From positions 82,173,171-82,237,170 of the forward strand of contig CM060732.1 of the NCBI GenBank assembly GCA_030704615.1: DNA of 64,000 nt, given 5' to 3'. Shown here one piece after another: positions 1-9,868 of the stretch; the first letter of the stretch is position 1; each line of letters opens with the position of its first letter. Position numbers and translations under genes: made by a program. The DNA comes from Takakia lepidozioides. Taxonomy: Eukaryota > Streptophyta > Takakiopsida > Takakiales > Takakiaceae. Below the pieces are notes generated by a model. The model did no database searches. It was not told the DNA's origin and saw nothing but the letters and a program-made list of their open reading frames with translations.

Positions 1-662
1 ATTGCTGGCCTCAGGGTCCTCAGACACTTGATCTACAGTCATCCCTGTTGCAGGTCCAACCTGGCCTTCCGCTGCCAAGATACACAGAAATGCAGATGCA
101 TGCCATCCGGGCACCATCTCCTCGTCCGTCTCACCATGCCACCGAGCTCCAGTGTCATCCTGTTGGCTCGTGCATGGATTGCGACTCAACCCATCTGCAT
201 TGCGATTGACCAAACCCGGTCGATGCACCACCTGAAAGTCATACTCTTGAAGGATGAGTGCCCACCGTGCAAGCTTCCCCGTAAGCTTGTCTGACTCCAT
301 CAACCACTTGAGTGGTTGGTGATCCGTGACAAGGGTGAAGAGATTGCCGTATAGATAGCACCTGAAGTGTGCCACGGCCCACACTGCAGCTAAGCATTCT
401 CCCTCATATGAGCTATACTTAGACTCTGCAGCATTGTTCGAGCGACTAGCATAAGCCACTACGAACTCTCTTCCCTCATCATCCACCTGTGTGAGCACCG
501 CTCCAAGCCCCAGCATGCTCCAATCTGTATGCAGCTGAAAAGGACGCCCCCTGATAGGTCGTCTCAAGATGGGCGCCGAGGTCAACCTCGCCTTGAGCTC
601 TTGAAAAGCTTGTTCTTGCTCATCTTCCCACTGCCACTCCTGGTCCACCTTGGTCAGCTTGG
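1..662 (-). pseudogene. Ty3/gypsy RNase H domain, 3' part outside window
   Basis: Minus-strand translation from about 560 down to 190 gives a gypsy RNase H: LHTDWSMLGLGAVLTQ (first catalytic Asp), then VAYASRSNNAAE, SSYEGECLAAVWAV (catalytic Glu), and LVTDHQPLKWLMESDKLTG (third Asp), followed by the typical RPGLVNRNADGLSRNP end. The domain removes RNA from the RNA-DNA hybrid during reverse transcription. It resumes the main pol frame after a one-base loss near 690-700 at the RT-RNase H linker. Coding continues towards position 1, where integrase would be expected just outside the window. All motifs needed for activity are readable, so this module is better preserved than the methyltransferase. 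Confidence 0.85.
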
Positions 663-1668
663 TTAGAGCCTTTGCAATGGCACTGAATCCCTTAACCGTC
701 TGTAATAGTTTGCTAACCCCATGAAAGCTCGAACTCGGCTCACATCCGTGGGGCGTGGAACCTGTGCAATGGACTCTACCTTAGTCTGCTGTACCCCCAA
801 TCCTCCAGGATATATCATGTGACCCAGATACTCAATCTGGTTGTGGAAAAACTTGCACTTGCCCGGATGTAACTTCAATCCGTGCGTCCTTAAGCGCTCA
901 AATACCCCCTGAAGGTGTCTCTCATGCTCCTCCACCGTAGCACTAAAGATGATGATGTCATCTATGTAGCACCGAGCAAACTCCACCCCTGCTAGAATCC
1001 TGTCCATGACTCTTTGAAACTCAGCGGGAGCGTTTTTAAGCCCAAATGGTAAGAACCGCCACTGGTATAGGCAATCCTTCCCGTGCTCATTGATCCCCCA
1101 GAATGCCGTCTTTTGCTTATCCGCCTCCTTGATCGGCAACTGGTGATATCCGGATCGTAAATCCAACGTGCTAAAGACCTTGGAATGCCCAATGGCATCA
1201 AAGATCTCCTCTGGTGTTGGCATGGCATACCTATCGGACTTGGTCTGACGATTTACAGGCCGGTAATCACCGCACATACGTCTCTCCGTCCAATTGCCAT
1301 AGACATCCTTCTTAGCTGGCATCACTGTGGCTGAAGCATACTCTCCACCAGAGAGCTCCACCAAAACCTGCCTCCCAGAGATCTTGAGTCCTCATCTGAA
1401 TCAAAGACCTCTCCATGTCACTGTATCTATAGGGTCTCCGAAAGATTGGCGTGTCAGTGGCCAACTCAATACAGATCTCTTGACCCTTCAGTGCTCCCAA
1501 GTCCTTCAAACTGAAGGCAAAGCAATTCCTGTAAGCCCTCAGGAACCGCCGTATACGTCGTCTCTCTCCTCCGGTGACAATGGGTCCAATGTCAGGCTCC
1601 CAATTGTCCTCCGTAACTGCAACCTTAAGTCCAGTGGGCTTAGAGGTAGAGGACGCGTCCCGTGGTTG
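663..1668 (-). pseudogene. Ty3/gypsy reverse transcriptase, frameshifted
   Basis: The open part 1364-663 has the RT blocks in order: CGDYRPVN (residues 31-38), FSTLDLRSGYHQLPI (64-78), FLPFGLKNAPAEFQ (104-117) and the active site YIDD (133-136), then the thumb with MGLANYYRR. The N-terminal part (FAFSLKDLGALKGQ, then RRPYRYS) lies in a different frame at about 1668-1312, so one base has been lost or gained near 1365-1370. A second frameshift near 695 leads into RNase H. Directly upstream, in the same frame as the N-terminal part, comes a TAG at 1669-1671 and then the methyltransferase. The enzyme would copy the element's RNA into DNA. Confidence 0.9.
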
Positions 1669-2902
1669 CTATGCTGCAACCTCTTGAGCAGTACTCCCTT
1701 CCTGCTCAGTCAATGACAAGGCCTCATCCTGCCCCATCATCTCATCATTGAGAACCTCCTCAACCCGAGAAGAATCCCCAACCTCATCCATCACAGCTGC
1801 CTTGGCTGCCAACTCCCTCTGAACCTCGAGCACCTCCCACGTGTGCCATGGATGTCTACACCCCGTGGTCCTCACCGGCTCGCCCCCACTCGCTGCCTGT
1901 ACCGTCTCGGTAGGCAGAGAGACCATGAAGGGGAGTGCACTCCGCACTCTACGTTGCTCAGCCATAGCCAAGCTGATAATCCAGGTCAAGCAATTGAGAT
2001 CCATTGCTTGCCCCAACACCTGACACCGTGATGCCTCAGAAAGAGAAGGCACCGCCGTGGTCCCAGTGGAAAACCCCATAGCCCGCTCTCGCTCGTCGGC
2101 ATTAGGCTCCACTAACTGCTGCAACTGAGCATCCCACAGGAGGCCAGGTCCACCATCCCGAAAAGCATGGGATCCTGGGAAGCTGAGCAGTGTAGGTAAT
2201 GTTGCTCGTGGTTGACCCAACCTGTTGACCACTGCCAAAGGCGAACGGTCATCGTGTCTCACACGTTGAGACTGCCTTCCTGTGTCCAAAATGCCATCCA
2301 CGGTGAGGTGTGCTGGCCGCTGCACCCCATCAAATGCACGCTTGAGCAGTGCGGGTGGCATCAAGTTAGTCCACCATAGCCGTGGACGATGAGCCCGTGA
2401 TCCCACTACAGCTGCATCCAGCAGCACTGCTGACCCAAGCCACGACCGGACTTGATGCACACTGGCCATCACCCTGGCCCGAGAATCGCCCATTAGTGGC
2501 ACATTCTCCAAGATGTATGCTGGCGATACATCTTGTGAAGCTGCAAGTGGCGCAAAATCCGCACCATCTCCCAAAACAAACCCGTCCTCGAGTCTCGCAA
2601 TCCATTGCCATGCCCGGCTGATGAATGCCCTTGGCAGGGCCAACCTGCCACTACCAGATCAATGGAGCCAACCTGCTCCAAAATCCGGCGCCCCCAGCAA
2701 CGAAATGTCTACTGGCAAGGCTTGTTGGTATCCACGAACTGCAGACACTGGCAACAAAGCAGGGTACCAACTGAGCAACATGGCAGTGAGACGCGTCGTG
2801 CAGTCTCATCATCCTCTCCACATACAGGTAACGCCTTTACCCGCACACCTGCCTGTAGCACAGCAGCCAATCGGTGCTGATCCCGCCAAACAAGTCCAGA
2901 AG
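1669..2902 (-). pseudogene. C5-cytosine DNA methyltransferase domain inside retrotransposon pol
   Basis: Motifs of C5 DNA methyltransferases occur in canonical order on the minus strand. Motif I (LLDLFGGIST, SAM binding) is at 2902-2873; motif IV with the catalytic Cys (GWPCQGHSSAGHG) is around 2645-2610; motif VI (LENVPLM) is around 2511-2491; motif VIII (AHRPRLWW) is around 2397-2374; a motif X-like VLGQAMDLNCLTW is around 2020-1980. The order is not permuted as in plant DRM enzymes. The motif VIII region resembles DNMT3 (AHRARYFW), whereas PCQ is more like DNMT1 or bacterial enzymes, so family placement is open. Frameshifts near 2872, 2700-2850 and 2530-2560 make it a pseudogene. It is followed by an acidic linker of about 100 residues, then TAG, then RT in the same frame. 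In life it would methylate cytosine, perhaps on the element's own cDNA (inference). Confidence 0.85.
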
Positions 2903-3357
2903 GCAAATGCCTTCATCCGATACTGCCACACAATAGGTGTGGTATCCATGGTGACAACTGAGGTGGTCCTGGTTGCAATACCCGCACTCTCCTCCTCTCT
3001 TGACGTATACAAAAGCCTCTACCCAGCTTGTTGCACCCGTCGATCAGCAACCTGCTGCAAATCCTTGCTCGTACCCCACAATGGAGTGTGAGCAACCATG
3101 GCAGGCAACTCCGCCATACCATGCATGTCATTGCTGGGGTGGTGCAATCCTCTGCATGGGCATTGCCTTTCCAGCAACTCTCCAGGCCAACTAACTGCAG
3201 CTGTAAAGGCGGCTAGTGTTGGCATCTTGCCCCGTTGGGCAGCCACTATACCCCCAATGAATGTCACAGGGAGCTTTGCACGGCAACCATCTGTAGTGTG
3301 AAAAGAAGGGGCGTGAATCCCCTTCTGTATAATTCTAATTGTGCTCCCCTCCATTGA
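2903..3357 (-). pseudogene. Cys-rich segment N-terminal to the methyltransferase
   Basis: Upstream of motif I the minus strand encodes C-x2-C-x6-C-x7-C with interspersed His (CGYCNQDHLSCHHGYHTYC, 2986-2931), spaced like a zinc-binding module, only about ten residues before motif I. Before it an open stretch of about 110 residues (3354-3019) lies in the main pol frame and joins the Cys segment through a one-base shift near 3017. This stretch contains another CPC pair (QCPCRGLHHP). I do not recognise the fold. DNMT3 enzymes carry a Cys-rich ADD domain in a similar place, but the spacing seen here is not obviously ADD. Confidence 0.5.
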
Positions 3358-3360
3358 TTG

Positions 3361-4023
3361 CGGAGCAAGAGGAAAGAAGCGTTCTTTCTAATCTGTCCAA
3401 CTGTCGTCACTTGGCTGTGGGTTTCCCTCAGCTCCTCCGTGATCAGAGTTCAAGCAATCCTCATCCACGCCGCAGCGGAAGGGAAGACATGGATGGGGAG
3501 TCAATTTGTTGTTCACTCTGGTTCTACCTTTTACACAACATCCCCTATCAGCAGGTACAGCACCAGCTATGCTGGTGCGATGTATTCAGTGATGCAAATC
3601 AGCCCAATGGCAGCGGTAAACACGATCCTTTATGTGAAGCCCACTTGAGCAGTGACAGGTCGGAAATCCCCTTTTTGTAGTGGTGACACAGATTTAGGAG
3701 GATGCAGCTCAGATCTTCATGGTCTGCAGGGGCACTGGTTTCCTTCAGGTTTTCTTCATCTCATCTCCCCAAATTGGCCAAACCCCCCCCCTAACAGCCC
3801 CTTAGAATTTGCAGCTCTCTCCTTGCCCAAATCCCATTTTTCACTCTCTCTCTCTTTCTTTTCCCTTTTTGTCTGTTTCACTATCTGGTTTATGTCCCCA
3901 GGTTCCCCACTATTTCACAGCAGCAGATCTGTCATGTAATGTGAATGCACACGCTGCTAGGCATCCAGTGCGGCCAGCCTTGAAGTCATCCTCGGTCTCT
4001 CAAGACACAGCCATCCCATCCAT

Positions 4024-4076
<53 letters not shown>

Positions 4077-5490
4077 CCCTTTTTTCAATGACCCATCGCT
4101 CAAACAGCTCTCATCTCTTTTGTCAGACTTCAACCCAAATACCCCAACATCCCTCTTTTCCCTTCAACTGTGGAACGCAGTTGTTCAGATCCTGATCCCA
4201 TAGTGAAATCACCTTATCCTTTCCATGTTTTTTTGCAACTCCAGCTAACTATCATTGATCTCTGCAAACAAACAAGCCAGATCTACATTGGTTCCAGGTT
4301 ATCACTACACACGGCAGCATGGTGTTCAGGTTTATGACACTGAATCAAAATGCAAGAATGAAGACAACAGTGACCATTCTGAATTCAGTGACGAACAGGC
4401 TCTCTCTTTCTCTCTCTCTTCACTTATTTCTCTCACTGTCATCACAACATCAGGTGCATCCATCCTTTCCACGTTCTGGTCTGAAGTTCAGAGTCTCCAT
4501 TCCCATTTCAAAACTTTTTCTTGTCACATGTCTCTACCTTTTCTCTTCTGCCAAGATGGCAGTCCTAAATCTACCAAAGCAATTTCTAAGTCCTAGCCAA
4601 AAAGACCTTTTGTTCATCGACTTATCTGTTTTTATCCACTAGTGAAGCGGCGGGTCTGCCTGTCAAGGTGGCACCTTGCCATCGCCCGTCAGCAGCCACT
4701 TCAACCCTTTCTCTTTGTCTTGATTCCAGACCTTATGACGCCATGATGGCTCCCCTTCTTCACTTGGACCATCCTGTGGCCTGACAACCAGATTACACTA
4801 TGCAATTCTTCCTCTCGAATTGGCCTGGTCCTATAACAAGGAGACACAAAGCAGCTAGAAGCTTAATGACAGAGAACCTGAGATACCATGCAGCCAGAAC
4901 TCCACATGCTTTACCTCCCCCCCATTGATTGTGCCCAGACCCTCTTCCCTGTGCTTTCAGCAGCTGGCCTTTTCCTTGCTTGCTCATCTGCCCATAACTA
5001 TCATCTTCAAGGCACTGGCGGCAGTGGTGGTGCGCCGCTTTCCTTAGATGCTTCTATCTCTTGGAATTGATCATCACTACGAGAGAGGCGGCACCGCTTC
5101 TTTCTACACAGAATACCAAGCAGAGGCCTCTTAATGCCGCTTCCTAAGCCAAGCAAGATCCCACCGCGCAGGTACAACCTCCTAACACAGGCTGCCCTGC
5201 CGACACCACTGCTTGCAACAGCCGCTACGAGCCATCCGTCATCTTCCTCTTCGTTTTTCTCAACCCGCGATCTTTTAGGTCAAGAACCAGTGATGAAAAC
5301 GTTCATCGCATGGATGAAAATGTGTACCGTCATGACTTAGCCATTTTCTCCTGGCAAAGCATAAGTTCAGTGTGCTCATGAAATTACCTACATGAAGGGA
5401 TACATCCTTTCTGCAGTTTGGGATGACGGGCACTCCGTCATAGTGATGTAGGTCGTAATGGTAAACATATGTAATGTTCTGTCCCCTGCA
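3361..5490. other. 2.1-kb non-coding interval inside pol, low complexity
   Basis: Between protease and the methyltransferase module there is no reading frame that resembles a protein on either strand. The plus strand is pyrimidine rich, with stretches of CTCTCT at 3845-3870, 4025-4074 and 4405-4440. The open frames here exist only because of this low complexity. The segment may be a nested insertion, an intron or a structured spacer of the element; no terminal repeats or target duplication were found at its edges. Confidence 0.5.
4025..4074. repeat. (CT)n microsatellite
   Basis: Uninterrupted CT dinucleotide run of about 50 bases within the pyrimidine-rich interval of the left retrotransposon. 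Confidence 0.95.
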
Positions 5491-5496
5491 TTCACA

Positions 5497-6159
5497 CTAC
5501 ACATCGCCTGACTGCCATCCAGGCCTGTAGGATGCTGACTCCTCCCAAAAGTCCAGGGTGAAGCCCATGGGGTATAACACTGCCCCACCAACGAGGACAT
5601 CGTAAGAGACCGCGTCTGTCACAATGGCCTTGGCTCGCATTACTGAGCCATCGATAGGATGATCCGGCTGCAGTCTAATGGCCAACTGATGCCGTGTCAT
5701 GCCCCGAGCCTGCTCTGATCCTCCCAGAGATGTCTGTATCTGGAAAGGACAAGGCTCCATATCCGCCTCCATGAGGCCCAAACCTTCAATAGCAGCTCTG
5801 CCCAACATCAGTGGCTGAGCTCCCGAGTCCAACAAGACCCGCAGTGGCCGGTACTTCTTGCCTGCCGGTCCACTCTGGTTGTCTAACAAGACAACTCCAG
5901 GTGTCACCATGGCGCGCTCAAAGGCTGGCCTAGCTGGCAGCTCCGTCAACCTGGCAGCTGCAGCTTGCCAGGGCGCATCCGTGGCAGTCTTGACCCTCAA
6001 ATCCGAGGATCCCTCTGCCACTACACCTTCCACTAACTCCGCAAAAGATGAAGTGACCTCCCCACTCTCACAGAGTGTTGCTGCTAGTCTGAACACTGCA
6101 GCTGGCCTTACCCCCGGCGTCGCAATCATGGTTGCCAAGAACAGTGGGGCTTGACACAC
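5497..6159 (-). CDS. Retropepsin-type aspartic protease of the left Ty3/gypsy element
   Basis: The 220-residue frame has the catalytic triplet in RVLLDSGAQPLMLGRAA (DSG at about residues 111-113), followed by the hydrophobic and Gly-rich pattern of retropepsins and a flap-like region. This enzyme would cut the Gag and Pol polyproteins. It overlaps the 3' end of gag by 34 bases in another frame, so it could be reached by ribosomal frameshifting, or gag and pol may have been separated by mutation. The frame closes at SGDV and no further pol homology follows for 2.1 kb. The frame equals that of the methyltransferase 3' half and the RNase H. Confidence 0.8.
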   Translation of the reverse strand: MCQAPLFLATMIATPGVRPAAVFRLAATLCESGEVTSSFAELVEGVVAEGSSDLRVKTATDAPWQAAAARLTELPARPAFERAMVTPGVVLLDNQSGPAGKKYRPLRVLLDSGAQPLMLGRAAIEGLGLMEADMEPCPFQIQTSLGGSEQARGMTRHQLAIRLQPDHPIDGSVMRAKAIVTDAVSYDVLVGGAVLYPMGFTLDFWEESASYRPGWQSGDV

Positions 6160-8051
6160 AGAGGTGGCTGCCCCAATAACACACCGGCTGCACTAGCCTT
6201 GGTAGCAGGTGTCAGTGCTGCACGTGTAGCTCTCCCCAATGGCATAGTAACCTCCGCCTCGGTAACAGTCGGGCGAGAACTAGGTGCCATGGATGGCGTC
6301 GACACAGTCTCCGCCAATGTGAATGACTGAGGAAGCCTCGCCTGACGGCTTGCCTCCCCACGCTGTGGATCCAATTCCACCTCTGCACCTCGTGGCTCAG
6401 GAACTCGTGCTGCTCCTCGAGTCACGGCTGCAGCAGACTCCACCTGCTCTAGTGGTAGTGCTGCTCCGCACATGAATCCCATGCCTCCCATATCTCCTCC
6501 CTCAGGAGCAGGAGGTGGACCATCCCGCCTGGGAGCCGGTACCGCCTGAGCTATAGCCATGGCAGCGAGCCTCTGCTCTAGCTGCTGAAGCCGATTGGCC
6601 ATGCCTTGGTCAACACCCTGACTTCCGCGTCCTTGGCCATGTGGAGCTTGCCCTTGGCCTGCACCTCGTGCCCGACCACCTCGTCCTCTTTGGGCTGGTC
6701 CACCTCGCCCCCGGCCACCATTGTTCCCTTGGAACTGGCCTGGGCGCAACTCAGGATGCAAGTCATAACACTGGGCATCTCCATGCCCATACTTGCCACA
6801 ATGCCCACACTGCAACTGTGCAGGCTGTGCTTGTGCCGGCCTTTTGCCACTCTCTGGGCAATCTCTCTTGACATGGGGTCCTCCACATGTCCAACATATC
6901 ACCCCTGGTTGCTGTTGGCCTGCAAAAGATGCCACGGGCCTCTGCACCTGAGGTCCCCTGTAAGCTCCATGGAACTTGGGCTGGGCAACCTTGCCCCCCT
7001 GACCACGCTGTTGGGCAGTCCCTTGTGCCTGTGGGCTGATAGCTGTGCCCCGTGCAGGCATGTCCTTGCCAAATCCAATTGTAACAACTCGCTCCTCCAC
7101 CATGTTGAGCTCAATCCGCTCAGCCAGCAGAAACACATCTGCTAATGTGGGTTGGGCTGCTTGTAACAGGGTTGCATCTCGCACCCTTCTCTTGAGCTCC
7201 TTGTCCAGAATTCCATACCAAAACTGGATTGCCTGAGCTTCAGTAACCCCTTGGGTCACACTTATCAAGCGCCTCATACGAGTGTACGCCTCTCGCAGGC
7301 TCTCACTGGGTTTGCGCTGGAAGTCTTGCAAACTTCGCAGCTTCTCTGTCCGTACACCTTGGTAGTTCCTCCGCAACTCCTGGAAGAACTCCACCACCGG
7401 GTTGAATCTAGGCACATGTGTTGTAGTCGTGGCAGGAGGAATAGTAGCACCTTTTGAACTGGTACCACCTGCAGAAGTACCAGCACTACTTGCTCCACTA
7501 CTAGTGCTGGCAGTGGGAGCTATTGGTACTGATGCAGCTACTGGTCGCTTCGTGCCTCGAGTAATGGAGACGTAGTCAGGTGACCAATACATCCTCCACT
7601 CCTCAATCTCTGCTTCATGTCCTCGCCTGAACTCGTGGTAATCGTCCATAGGCGGGCCTTCCAAATGCTGGAACAGTCCCTTCCACGCCATGAATGGGGT
7701 GAATAGCTGTGGATTGCGCATCTGCTGCAAATCACACCAGCTGTCGAACTCCTGGATAAAGTCATCCAACTCGATTGTGCCCACAGCTCCAGAGTACCTA
7801 CGAGGCCCCTTGGTAGCTCCATACATCTCCTCCATGTCGTCCCACAACAATGGCGAATGAAAGTGCACACCTGTTGATGAAGCCTCCGAGTCTGTGTCTG
7901 ACTCTACAGTAATTGAGGGTGGCGGTGAAGGTGGTCTGAACCGAATACCTCGTCTTGTGAACCCACTCTCACTGTTACTGCCTGTAGCCGTACTCCCCTC
8001 AAAACCCTTGGGTAACTCCGTAATGACACTCACAATGTGCACCTCCTCCAC
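6126..8051 (-). CDS. Gag capsid/nucleocapsid protein of the left Ty3/gypsy element
   Basis: An intact frame of 641 codons. Residues about 215-320 form the retrotransposon Gag core (VEFFQELRRNYQG, SLREAYTRMRRL, AIQFWYGILDKELKRRV). Two zinc knuckles follow: CWTCGGPHVKRDC (about 386-398) and CGHCGKYGHGDAQC (about 415-428), the second with exact CX2CX4HX4C spacing. RG-rich nucleic-acid-binding stretches flank them (about 440-480). The N-terminus is acidic and Ser/Pro rich. Gag assembles the virus-like particle and packages element RNA. That it remains open over 1.9 kb while pol is shattered suggests either moderate age or chance. Confidence 0.85.
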   Translation of the reverse strand: MEEVHIVSVITELPKGFEGSTATGSNSESGFTRRGIRFRPPSPPPSITVESDTDSEASSTGVHFHSPLLWDDMEEMYGATKGPRRYSGAVGTIELDDFIQEFDSWCDLQQMRNPQLFTPFMAWKGLFQHLEGPPMDDYHEFRRGHEAEIEEWRMYWSPDYVSITRGTKRPVAASVPIAPTASTSSGASSAGTSAGGTSSKGATIPPATTTTHVPRFNPVVEFFQELRRNYQGVRTEKLRSLQDFQRKPSESLREAYTRMRRLISVTQGVTEAQAIQFWYGILDKELKRRVRDATLLQAAQPTLADVFLLAERIELNMVEERVVTIGFGKDMPARGTAISPQAQGTAQQRGQGGKVAQPKFHGAYRGPQVQRPVASFAGQQQPGVICWTCGGPHVKRDCPESGKRPAQAQPAQLQCGHCGKYGHGDAQCYDLHPELRPGQFQGNNGGRGRGGPAQRGRGGRARGAGQGQAPHGQGRGSQGVDQGMANRLQQLEQRLAAMAIAQAVPAPRRDGPPPAPEGGDMGGMGFMCGAALPLEQVESAAAVTRGAARVPEPRGAEVELDPQRGEASRQARLPQSFTLAETVSTPSMAPSSRPTVTEAEVTMPLGRATRAALTPATKASAAGVLLGQPPLCVKPHCSWQP

Positions 8052-8570
8052 GTGACACTATAAGGCTCTAGTACTAATCTAATAGTGACACGGGTGGGCA
8101 CCTGTTGCAGTTTAAGGGTCATATCCCAATGGCTCAGGGCACCTGCACCTGCATCCACCGCAAGAACTCCTATGGTTGGCTGGTCATCAACCCAGCCTCA
8201 CCATAGAAGAAACACTGGTGGTCTTGCTGGTCATCACTCCAGCCTCACCACCGACAGCATACTCTAGGATTGACCGGTGATCAAATCCGGCCTAATCCCT
8301 ATGAAAGCAAGCGCCCACACAAAACCAACATGGCGCACAGTCAAGCATGCAGGTGTTGGGGGGGATCCAAACACAAGAAATCAAAACATCAACACCCCCA
8401 CACCAAAATCCAGCTGCAATGCTGATCCTGCAGAATAGCCCAGCCCAAAACCCCGGACTGACTGGCCTCCACCAAGAGAGGCTTTGGCAACTACAAGTAC
8501 AAGGTAATGAAAATAGTACAGAGATGGAGGGGAAGAATAGAAGCCCGACCAAGCAAGATCTAATCCTGAT

Positions 8571-9320
8571 CTATGCTATCAACTGCCAGACTTCTCTCAA
8601 AGTGCCTCGCTCTGCATGATGGTAAGGTGTAGGAGGTATATCTATGTCCAGAAACCTGCCACTAACCTTGTCCCAAGCTACAGTAGCTCGCTCTAACCAA
8701 CCCTCCTCCTCTTTCTGCCAGGTAGAGACAAAGCAATACTCCCCTATCTCCCGCTCACTGAACACTAAGGAAAACAAAGGTAGGGTCTGATAGTCTCTCA
8801 ACTCGAAAGCTTTGAGACGGTTGCGGGTGTCCTCATTGCGAATGACTGCATCTCCTTCACGCACAACAAACATGTCATTGCTAATGAACCCCCGCTCGTG
8901 GTTGCCCTGTGCAGAGCGTATCCGGCTGCAACCATGTCTGATTGCACAAACTTGTGTAGCTCCTGCTCCTCTGCTCCAGTACACCACGGCCTTGTGGCTG
9001 AACACCTTGGTCCCCGGGGCTGTCTTTGGCTGTGTTCCAAGCCTAGCTTTCACCCACTTTGGTATTTCACCTACAGCTGCAGAACTGCTGGCTCCAACAG
9101 AGTTCTGACTGTCCAAGGCGATATTGAGGCCCTCAATGCCAATTACAGCAGTCTGTTGTCTACTGCTAATGCCTGACTCCCAGTATGCAATCAACTCGTC
9201 CAACTGTTCTCCCCTCAAATCAGTCTGAGTTCCTTGGGAAACATAAATCCTGTCCCCTTGTGTGCACAGGCTAAGAGAAGAGACTTGCCCTTCAATTACG
9301 TCCTCATTTCCCCCAGCCAT
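8571..9320 (-). CDS. Unrecognised 249-residue ORF upstream of gag
   Basis: An open frame of 750 bases on the same strand as gag, ending 519 bases before its start. The protein is soluble-looking, mixed alpha/beta in composition, with no signal peptide, membrane segment or Cys cluster. Notable stretches are KVFSHKAVVYWSRGAGA and LPLFSLVFSEREIGEYCF. I do not recognise a family. Position suggests an extra gene of the retrotransposon, but it could also be a host or foreign ORF next to it, because no LTR was located on either side. Confidence 0.55.
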   Translation of the reverse strand: MAGGNEDVIEGQVSSLSLCTQGDRIYVSQGTQTDLRGEQLDELIAYWESGISSRQQTAVIGIEGLNIALDSQNSVGASSSAAVGEIPKWVKARLGTQPKTAPGTKVFSHKAVVYWSRGAGATQVCAIRHGCSRIRSAQGNHERGFISNDMFVVREGDAVIRNEDTRNRLKAFELRDYQTLPLFSLVFSEREIGEYCFVSTWQKEEEGWLERATVAWDKVSGRFLDIDIPPTPYHHAERGTLREVWQLIA

Positions 9321-9788
9321 ACAAGGAATACATCCCCAGATTTATCTCTCATGTAGACCAGAACAGGTTCTAGAAACAGGATTGTGGATCTTTCATGGCA
9401 CACTCACACTCTAAAAATTCCATAGATTTCTAGCAGAGTCCCAAAAACAAAAACCAGGTCTAGATAGGTAGATATCCCCTTTCTGCAGCTATCCCCCCAA
9501 AAACTGGGTCAAACAGAGTCCATTTGACAAAGATATGACCAATTTGGCTTTAAATCATTTAAATTAGATCAAAATGCCCTGTTTTTTTTTTTTTTTTTTT
9601 TTTTTAAGGTTTTCAAATTTAAAAATTTAAAGTTACACCCAAACTATCTGGTAACTGGTTCCCGGTTCCCTATGTTCTATATGGTTTCCTAGGTTCCTTG
9701 GCCACGTGCCCTATAATTCACACCTTGCTCCAGTCTTCTGCATACCGAGAGTGAGAGAGAGAGAGGGAGGGAACTGTGGCACTCAGTA
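9321..9788. other. Non-coding, with poly(T) run
   Basis: AT-rich sequence with a run of about 24 T at 9582-9605 and a GA-rich stretch at 9750-9775. No LTR boundary, PBS or gene was recognised. The edge between the left retrotransposon and the gene-fragment mosaic must lie here or just before. Confidence 0.4.
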
Positions 9789-9868
9789 GTGTCTTGCTGT
9801 GAGAGAGAGTGGTGTCAACATTCCGTGATTGCTTGCAGGCTTGCGCACCAAGAGAGGGGGAGGAAAGA

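Larger units (their letters stand above)
1..9320 (-). mobile_element. Decayed Ty3/gypsy retrotransposon carrying a DNA methyltransferase (left end outside window)
   Basis: Read on the minus strand, the modules follow one another as an unknown ORF (9320-8571), gag (8051-6126), retropepsin (6159-5497), a non-coding stretch, a Cys-rich segment and C5-cytosine methyltransferase (about 3357-1970), reverse transcriptase (about 1668-663) and RNase H (662-1). Integrase and the 3' LTR would lie beyond position 1, so the position of integrase after RNase H (the Ty3 order) is inferred from RT and RNase H family features. Protease, the Cys-rich start, the 3' half of the methyltransferase, the start of RT and the RNase H all lie in the same minus-strand frame, which suggests one ancestral pol frame. 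It is now broken by several single-base frameshifts and a TAG at 1669-1671. No LTR or primer-binding site was found upstream of gag. Confidence 0.85.

Noticed and set aside
1669-2902. Independent host DNMT gene with a retrotransposon around it
   Set aside because: Its 3' half shares frame and strand with protease, RT and RNase H, lacks introns and its own regulatory sequence, and lies exactly between protease and RT.
1669-2902. DRM-type plant methyltransferase
   Set aside because: DRM enzymes have permuted motifs (VI-X before I-IV); here the order is I, IV, VI, VIII, X.
3800-4640. Several plus-strand ORFs of 90-130 codons
   Set aside because: They are Ser/Leu/Phe strings produced by CT-rich low-complexity DNA.
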